Source of the DNA: Puccinia triticina
Lineage: Eukaryota > Basidiomycota > Pucciniomycetes > Pucciniales > Pucciniaceae
Reading direction: 5' to 3'
Length of the DNA: 64,000 bases
NCBI RefSeq assembly: GCF_026914185.1
Contig: NC_070568.1
Location: forward strand, 6,407,501 to 6,471,500
Positions 57,349-64,000 of the stretch are shown piece by piece. The translations under genes were made by a program, and so were the position numbers. Position 1 is the stretch's first letter, and each line of letters opens with the position of its first letter. Below the pieces are notes generated by a model. The model had not been told where the DNA came from. It saw only the letters and a program-made list of their open reading frames with translations, and did not search any database.

Positions 57349-58240
57349 CAGGATGCAAGTGGGTCGGGCCGACCCGAGAGAGACCCAAGAACCGCTGGGT
57401 CTTTGGGCAGGTCCTGGCAAGTCTTTTGGAATTTTGGCCCAACCTCTAAATGGGTTTGGGTTTGGGCACATCTTTTTCATTTTGGGTTGGCCCGAAGACC
57501 CAACAATGACCCGATTAAGTCACCTGTCAGCCATGACCGGTGACATATCTGATATTCCCTCGCAACCCCATCCCCATGGAACGGGCCATGGTGGTATCAA
57601 TATACAGCATTAACAATCCTTGGCCCCCAGAGCTATGCCCCGCTTCAAACAGAAACGACCCTCTGCCGTGATTTCCTCTTCGTCCAATGAATATTCAGAT
57701 CCCATTGCAGTTAGCAAACAATTCCCAACTCCTATACTAGCAAGATCAATCCTTATGACTCCAATGACTTCCATTGCATTGGAGTTGGCATTCTCCACAG
57801 GTGGCAGAATGCTCAGTAGTTATTGAACCCAAATGAAACCCTGCACTTATGAAGCACTTGTATGCGGGCAAAACTGGATGTGCGCGGACAAGGCAATAAT
57901 AATGGATGATGAAGAAGTCTATTTGGATCAAGCATTGGTTTCCATTAATTCTAATTCAGCCTAGTTTTTTTCTCAACTTGCTATTGTCTGCAATGCATAT
58001 ATATTTTCTTGTTTTTGATCATTTCTTCTCACTATCCCTTCCAACTTGTCTCTATTCTCATTCAACGGCTCAAAGAGCCCAGGTTGACCAATGGGTTGAC
58101 CCAAATTCAACCCTGACCCGACTACATTTAGTTAGGTTTGGGTTTGGGCAGCGTATTTGGAATTTTGACCCGACCCGCCCCGACCCAACATATACTTGGG
58201 TCCGGGTTTGGGCACAGTTTTCCAACCTGTTTACATCCTG
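57349..58240. mobile_element. Non-autonomous hAT-like element inside the gypsy RT
   Basis: It begins CAGGATGCAAGTGGGTCGGG and ends TTTACATCCTG, and it interrupts the RT between LNTY and VPDKY. TGTAAGT is present on both sides (57342-57348 and 58244-58250). Two extra bases (AC) follow the right TIR, so the exact end and duplication length (6-8 bp) are uncertain. GGGTCGGGCC, GACCCG and GGGTTTGGG motifs are repeated in both subterminal zones. The interior holds no transposase. Confidence 0.75.
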
Positions 58241-58242
58241 AC

Positions 58243-58385
58243 ATGTAAGTGTTAAGTGCTCTAAAATCTCCTACCATCCTGGATTTACCATTGTGATAAG
58301 TTATAATAACAGGCGTAGTTATTTTGACTTCTTCATTATGTCCTACTTTTCTAAGTAAATTCATCCCAATTTCTTAAATTCACAA
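58243..58385 (-). pseudogene. Ty3/gypsy RT, first half (LRKVGHNEEV to DFRALNTY)
   Basis: The minus strand reads MNLLRKVGHNEEVKITTPV, then GKSRMVGDFRALNTY, the start of the RT fingers and palm. It joins in frame with 57346 when the hAT-like element is removed, and with 62727-62936 when the 4.3-kb insertion is removed. The original element would be several kb long; gag, RNase H and integrase are not in this window. Confidence 0.85.
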
Positions 58386-60465
58386 AAACCTAGACCTCAA
58401 GATCTAAGTTTTGGGGTATTTTTTTCTCACAAAATGGGACAAAAATGTCCCAATATTCTCACTACGCACATTGAAAATCCCCAAAGGCCCGGAGGCCCTA
58501 TGGATGACCCCCCAGCTGTGCCAAAGCAACGAGCAAAAAGGGGCCGGTTGTTAGAGGTTTCCAGGGAGGGCCTAACCAAGCAGTTAGGGGGCTCCCAGGG
58601 AGGGGGTAGGAAGAAACTGGATCCCCTGGGGGGAATTCCAGCTTGACATTGGTGCCTGCTTTATATACTCGCACAAATGACCTCCTGCCATCATTGCACG
58701 TATCCAGCCTTTGCGTCCAGCCAGGACCAGGTCCAGTCGCCAGCTCAACTCAACAACACACACCACAGATACGACAAGCCTCAATGTCACTGTTGCAAAA
58801 TGCCATGCAGGTGTATCTCTTGAATACACTTGGATCATTGACCGTTTTTGTGGCCCGCCAGCTTGAGTAACCCAGCCACAAGACAACAACAACTCCGTCT
58901 GCCGCCCTGGCAGGTGCTTGTGCACAAGTCCTTGAAAAACAGTCCCTGTATGTGCTCGCATCATGCTCAGGAGTCAGGGTACAGAACATCCAAGAACTTG
59001 GTGTCACCCTCCACATGCAACTCAACAACAACCAACCCCCTCTGCCATACGTTCCAGGAGTCTACCAAGCGGATAGCCATCAAGCTTTCAAAGGGCTTCC
59101 ATGAATTGAGTTCATCTCGCTGGTCTATCCGCACTCGTTGGCCGGAAGACTCAACAATCAAGGCCCCTTGCTCGGCGGGCCTGACTCCAAGGTTGATGAA
59201 GTCTATGAACCGGCCCCAAGAATTTTGGAAGTCAATCACATCAGACAGTTGGCTGCATATATTGTCAAACTGGAAGCTGGTAAGGCCTTTCTCCCTTTCT
59301 CCGATAAAATGTTGTTTTGAGAAGATTCACAGTGTCCCTTTTTTTGGACTCCGGTTCCAGGGTAGGAGCAGGCGGCGCAAGCGGGAGCGCCCCAAAGCGG
59401 CCCAAATCGAAGCTCCTGAACAACCATCTGCTGACCTACCCCATCCAACTGGAGTCGACTGACAAAGAGCTCATTGAACGCTTAACACGGCAGCAGGATC
59501 TCTTAATTTTTTGATCTTGAACGCTTCAGACAGAAACGCTTGGCACCCACTTTTTCTCCCTGCTCTGTTCTCAGCTCTCCTTTCTCCGACTGTACCTCAA
59601 GCAACATCTTCAGACGCCCTCAAAGCCATCTGCGTCCTTGACAAGCTCCACAAAAGCCACTCAATCAACCGCATGGCCCCATGGTCATCTCAAACAGCCC
59701 TTGCTCCCTGTACTCATCCTTTCCTTTTCCTATGGTCTCAAACGGATCGGCGGAACAACCGGCCCCTGCCACACGACTCAGCAAGGGCGCCGGCGTATCC
59801 AATCTCAAACAAGTGCTCTTGGACAGCCGACGCCACCCTTTGCTCAATGGTTGTACAGGCCGCCAAGACTCAGAATTACCCCCCCCCCCCCCCCCCTTGC
59901 TCGACGGTCACAGAGGACCTTCACGCTGAAATCCTGAACCTATCCAGTTTGACGGCCATGCAGGACCGCCGAACTGAGGCCCCAAGCTCCCCGAAGCCCT
60001 CAACAGCCACACAGGACCGCCAAGACAACCCTCTACAAGCTCCTGACCCCCTCGACAGTCACACAGGACCACCGAGTTGACCGACAACGCCCCCTTGCTC
60101 AATGGTCATACGGACCGCCACACCAAAAACCCAAGCTCCCGACGCCCTCAACGGCCACACAGGATCGCCGAGACGGTCCCTACATGCTACAAATCTCATG
60201 AAGACCCCCTTCAAGCACCCTTCCTACCTTGACCAAACAATTGACCGGACAACAGCTCACCCGGCCCGTGTGTTTTCTTGTACTTGAACAGACGATCAAT
60301 TTTTCAATCAATCACACAGCCCCGCCTCCTATCTACAAAGTTGTCAGATCCTGACTAGACATGGTTAACCTAGCCAGCTGATATTGATTCTGAATTACCA
60401 GGGTACATACTACATTTGAAAAACCTGGGGCAATAATCAAAGTCTACAAGATTTGATTGTAAGGC
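58386..60465. other. Left part of a 4.3-kb insertion in the gypsy relic, unidentified
   Basis: Plus-strand frames at 58640-59320 contain protein-like runs (SMSLLQNAMQVYLLNTLGSL, LGVTLHMQLNNNQPPLPYVP, GRLNNQGPLLGGPDSKVDEV, NHIRQLAAYIVKLEAGKAF) broken by TAA and TGA codons. They may be one decayed gene of unknown family. A competing 204-codon frame at 58848-59462 has skewed composition and is probably a shadow. No transposase signature was recognised. Confidence 0.35.
59830..60180. repeat. Degenerate minisatellite with CACACAGGACCGCC core
   Basis: Units of about 65-75 bp share a core of the form CTCAAYGGYCACACAGGACC followed by GCCRAGAC and CAAGCTCC. At least five are visible, each diverged. 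The core's CTCAATGGTCA part recalls the CTCAATGACC units in the hAT at 52039-52623. A run of 17 C precedes it at about 59880. Confidence 0.6.
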
Positions 60466-61894
60466 TTTAATTAACGGACTTACTTCGCGCACTGTGGAAA
60501 ACTATTTGCGCACTGTGGGGGTCGTCGTCTCCACGTCCAGCCCCCAGTGCGCGCTTCTGCCACGGCTCTTTGCGCACTGTGCATTCCCCCAAAAAAACGG
60601 CTTGCATTTCTTGAGATATTTTTTGATGAATCAATAGAATGACTTTTTATGATCCCCCTAAAAAATAATAAGTCATTTAGGGGTCTCCTTGAGCCTAGAG
60701 AAAATTGACATGAAAAAATCATATTTTAACGCGGCAGGGACCTGTAATATCGCTTCCTGTGCCCCAGTAGCCCCAAAAATTTCACAGTATCATAGTACAT
60801 GTGCAAATTCATGACCTGATAATTTTCAGAATTTTTCCCAGAGATATAAGGGGTGCGCGGCAGGCTTAGTAGGAAAATTACTGCTAACTGTATAGCTTTT
60901 TTGTTACACACTCAAACAGTCCCAAAATTTCAGAAATGTTTTCATTGTGGATATTCTCCGCGCCATAAATTTCTTGGCAATAGTGTGTCATGATAACATG
61001 AGATGTAGTGCGGTGGGCTTAGTTGGAAAATGACTGCTAACTTATCTCATGTTTTAATGACACACTATTGCTAAGAGCTTTATGGCGCGGAGAATACAAA
61101 AAATTGAAACATTCCTGAAAATTTCAGACTGTTTCAGCATGTAAAAAAAAATCTATACATGTAGCAGCCATTTTCCTACCAAGCCCTCCGCGCACCCCTT
61201 ATATCTCATGTTATCATGACACACTATTGCCAAGAAATTTATGGCGCGGAGAATATCCACAATGAAAACATTTCTGAAATTTTTGGACTGTTTGGGTGCA
61301 TAACAAAAAAGCTATACAGTTAGCAGTAATTTTCCTACTAAGCCTGCTGCGCACCCCTTATATCTCATTTTATAATGACACACTATTGCTAGGAATTTCA
61401 GGGAATTAATTTGAAGCATATTTCTCTGTGCTCTCAAAATTTTGTGCCTTTGGTGTGTGTAACAAAAAAGTTATACATATACGCAAAATAACAAACGCAA
61501 TACCTATTTGGGCTACAGGAAAGCTGGTGAAAATTCTGAAAATTATCAGGTCATGAATTTGCACATGTACCATGATACTGTGAAATTTTTGGGGCTACTG
61601 GGGCACAGGAAGCGATATTACAGGTCCCTGCCGCGTTAAAATATGATTTTTTTCATGTCAATTTGCTCTAGGCTCCCCCTAAATGACTTGATTATTTTTT
61701 AGGGGGATCATAAAAAGTCATTCTATTGATTCATCAAAAAATATCTCAAGAAATGCAAGCCGTCTTTTTGGGGGAATGCACAGTGTGCAAAGAGCCGTGG
61801 CGAAAGCGCGCACTGGGGGCGGGACGCCGGGACAACAACCCCCACAGTGCGCGAAGAGTTTCTCGCAGTGTGCGAAGTAAGTTTGTTAATTAAA
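60466..61894. mobile_element. 1.4-kb foldback palindrome
   Basis: The left arm begins TTTAATTAACGGACTTACTT then CGCGCACTGTGG; the right arm ends CGAAGTAAGTTTGTTAATTA. Inverted similarity continues inward for over 500 bp per arm, including TTGCGCACTGTG, AAATGCAAGCCGT, ATATCGCTTCCTGTGCCCCA, ATTCATGACCTGATAATTTT and GCGCACCCCTTATATCTCAT. A smaller inverted pair around GGCGCGGAGAATA sits in the centre. It has no coding capacity and no clear target duplication. Single strands would fold into a very stable hairpin. Confidence 0.8.
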
Positions 61895-62726
61895 TTGGTG
61901 AATACTCTCTTGCTTTGATCAATTAGAGAAAGGACAGTAGGCAATATTCTCTTTTGTAATTTCTGATTTACATCAAGTTCTTCTGGTTGTATGCATTGGG
62001 TTTAGTTTTCTGTTTCTTCCTGATAAATGAAATTGAAATCCCTTGAGAATGTTGGGCAAAATTGAGACTCAGTTGAAATTCAATTTAATGTCAAGCAAAA
62101 GTTTCTCGCATGTGTGAAATCATATTGGTCTATCTTAAACATTGTTGAGGGTATATGTAATTCAGGGGAATTGATATTACACAAAGGAACTCATTGGTTA
62201 TAAATAATTTATTTGTTTTTCAGGGCTATAAATAACTTTCTTACTTGGCACAGCTAATATTACACCAACAGTACCAAAAGGATGCTACACTGGCAGATTC
62301 TAAGATGCGGAATCATGTGCCACACGATTTCCGGCCGCCAGTTTTGTGTCTAAAAGTGTAGTGGGGGGGAGGGTGATGCCTGAGGGTACAGCAGCATAGC
62401 TGCCCAGAAGAATTCTAACCAACTTCAAACAGTGTTGATGAAAATCATATTGAGTTTTTCTAAAGATCTTGTCAGTTTGGGGAATATTTCATTAAATTTG
62501 ATTTTCCTACAGTGTAGGAAGATGTAGCCTGTGCAGGGTAAAAAAATACAGATATCTGAGAGGAGTAGGGAGATAATTTTCAGCAGCTTAGCCAAATTTT
62601 CAGCTGTGAAGGCTGGCTAGCCTGTCAAGGGAAGAGCTGATTAGAAGAGGGGGAGCAGCTGAACCTTGGGCTTTCAGCTGGGGGGGTTGCCGGCTGGAGC
62701 TTCATCCCTGCAGCGGCGTAGCCGCT
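61895..62726. other. Right part of the 4.3-kb insertion, non-coding
   Basis: AT-rich, without frames of interest. At 62711-62745 GCAGCGGCGTAGCCGC is followed by CTCTAGTCT, similar in reverse complement to the LTR-like end at 7512-7546. This may be the terminus of an LTR-type element at the insertion boundary. Confidence 0.35.
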
Positions 62727-63338
62727 TTAAACTCTAGTCTTTATAACCAGTTCATCTAGATGTTTCTCTAGTTCTATTCTGGCTTTTGGACTTGCTGGGT
62801 ACGCTGGTCTGCGTAGTAGTGGTGGATAAGGGCACTCTATATTCAATGTGATATCCACCTCATGTCCTATTACTGCTCTCAGAGGTTCTTTGTCCAACGC
62901 AAATGCTTCATTATTGCAATACAACATTTCACCCATTTGATATAGTTGGAATTTGCTTAGTTGCTCATTGAACTTAGCTTCTGAAAGTTGTTCTGTACAG
63001 AATTTTTCTTTCTTGATTTCTTCCTTCTACAGAATTGTAATTTTCTGTACTGTTGGGATTCCAATATTTTTAAATAGGAATTTCTTTTTTCTATTATCAT
63101 TTCCTACTGTGAAATATTTTTCACGGCTATTGTTTATATCAAATCTGTAAATATTCAGGTAGTAATTCCCCATTATGAAGTATTTACTGACTACATCTTC
63201 AATAACTATGAATTCTACGGTCATCCTAACTGATCCTGTTGGATGCGGTAAAATTATTGGGCATTCAAAGACACCCACAGGTTTCATGACACTGCTTGCG
63301 CTGTTGAGTTTCAAACAACTCCCAATAGGGGGGTTCAC
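62727..63338 (-). pseudogene. Ty3/gypsy protease-like region and pre-RT linker
   Basis: Frame 63338-63027 reads like the end of an aspartic protease domain (MTVEFIVIEDVVSKYFIMGN, YLNIYRFDINNSREKYFTVG); frame 62936-62727 reads PLLRRPAYPASPKARIELEK then HLDEL, the sequence that precedes RT in gypsy polyproteins. The two are separated by a frame change near 63000. Homology stops at about 62740, resuming at 58385 as LLRKVGH, so a 4.3-kb insertion divides them. The catalytic DTG lies further right and was lost or interrupted by the MITE at 63326. Confidence 0.75.
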
Positions 63339-63482
63339 ATTGGGGGGTGCTGTGTGCTGATGAGGGTGAGAACCCTGCTGATGGGTGGTTAAATTTGGTG
63401 TGAGTTAGGCTGAAATTTAAAATTCAAGTGTGCTGGTGCAACTTAAAGTCTTGCTGACCAAGGCCCTATGTGAACCCCCCTA
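63326..63482. mobile_element. MITE with TAGGGGGGTTCACAT termini
   Basis: The left end TAGGGGGGTTCACAT and right end ATGTGAACCCCCCTA are perfect complements. The element is 157 bp with no coding capacity. It shares its first dozen bases with the MITE at 6803-7005 but has a different interior. It sits at the edge of the gypsy protease remnant. Confidence 0.8.
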
Positions 63483-64000
63483 ATTTTTTTTTCCATTTAA
63501 GAAACAACTCCCAAAAAGTCCGTACCCCAAAAAAGGGCCTAGGTCGACGTTGGGAGTAGGTCAAATTTTGGTCCCGGCGACATATTGGAGTTGTTTTCCC
63601 AAAATATGGGACTTGTTTTTCCAAGTCCCATTTCATATTGGTGATATCTATTTCTTATCCAAAAAATCAAAGTAATAAACAAGTCACAATCAAATCCACA
63701 TTTCCTACTAGCCCACCTTTTCCCCAGATTCTACCAAGGCCACAACTCCCCAATGAAACATACTCCAAGGCTGACAAAATCTTTGTCTTTTGATAAATAA
63801 GCCATAATAATGCTGAGTAATTTTGATTCCAACCTTCTAGTAAATATAAGACCTAAAATAAAGCCTACATATTACAATAACTCGAGACTCACGCCATGAG
63901 GAAGGCCACCAAAAATCAATCTGATCAATGCTGATCCTTGCTGCATCGTTCTGATCCCATCAAACCCTTGGGTGAGCCCACAAACCTCACTGACGTTTTG
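63483..64000. other. Non-coding; fragment of a CTCCCAA-type repeat
   Basis: AACAACTCCCAAAAAGTCCG at 63500 faces GGAGTTGTTTTCCC near 63590, and CCAAAATATGGGACTTG with CAAGTCCCATTTCATATT-like sequence forms another pair. Similar AACTCCCAAAA motifs occur in the foldback at 51.3-57.1 kb. The last 300 bases show no recognisable feature. Confidence 0.35.

Noticed and set aside
58848..59462. 204-codon plus-strand ORF as a gene
   Set aside because: Composition is skewed and basic. Another frame of the same DNA gives better protein-like stretches broken by stops, so this is probably a shadow in a decayed element.
62711..62745. Solo LTR at the edge of the gypsy protease remnant
   Set aside because: Only about 35 bases resemble the LTR-like end at 7.5 kb, with no second end or duplication; noted in the flanking feature only.

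Overview
The window reads as nuclear DNA of a rust fungus (Pucciniales, most like Puccinia or a close relative). The host genes have many short introns, often 50-100 nt. They are peroxin-6, choline-phosphate cytidylyltransferase, an ABC-class ATPase of the MRB1590 type, an SAP/multi-membrane-span protein and a large secreted protein of unknown family. They sit in a sea of nested transposons: Helitrons, hAT, PIF/Harbinger-like, foldback and Ty3/gypsy. The genus is inferred from general character only; no marker gene fixes it.

Layout. 1-1.83 kb: the Rep-nuclease part of Helitron A (minus strand), running off the left edge. 1.85-7.5 kb: gene-free, with palindromes, a MITE and an LTR-like end. 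7.5-16.7 kb: decayed, partly GC-rich Helitron-type material with one open three-exon gene (10425-11179), a helicase C-terminal remnant (12073-12726) and a decayed homologue of the three-exon gene (15123-15742). 17.1-23.7 kb: Helitron B (minus strand), with a four-exon Rep/helicase gene that can be spliced end to end and is broken only by four in-frame TGA codons, preceded by an intact five-exon accessory gene (22535-23744). 24-26.4 kb: repeats and a nested MITE.

26.4-41.8 kb is the main host-gene island. The ABC-class ATPase (minus, 26442-29149; 11 exons including a 15-nt microexon) lies head to head with PEX6 (plus, 29424-33503). Then come two unassigned minus-strand ORFs, a 685-residue secreted protein (35125-37182), a Harbinger-like element with an internal palindromic satellite, and the SAP/membrane gene (40109-41779). 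PCT1 (minus, 45838-47738) is a second island, reached past two abutting Tourist-like MITEs and a hAT-like element.

48-64 kb is almost entirely mobile DNA. A Ty3/gypsy protease/RT relic (minus) has been cut into pieces. A hAT-like element lies inside its RT. A long foldback element abuts the RT and itself carries a transposase-bearing hAT element (53251-57002, 8-bp duplication ACCTTTTG) and a small hAT element (52039-52623, 8-bp duplication CTATTATC). A 4.3-kb insertion that includes a 1.4-kb palindrome separates the gypsy protease part from the RT.

Most noteworthy: (i) repeated CGA-to-TGA type stop codons in otherwise readable Helitron and hAT genes; (ii) intact accessory genes beside broken Helitron Rep/helicase genes, two of the three accessory copies looking like OB-fold proteins; (iii) a 15-nt microexon that restores a conserved block of the ABC-class ATPase; (iv) related palindromic minisatellites inside unrelated DNA transposons.
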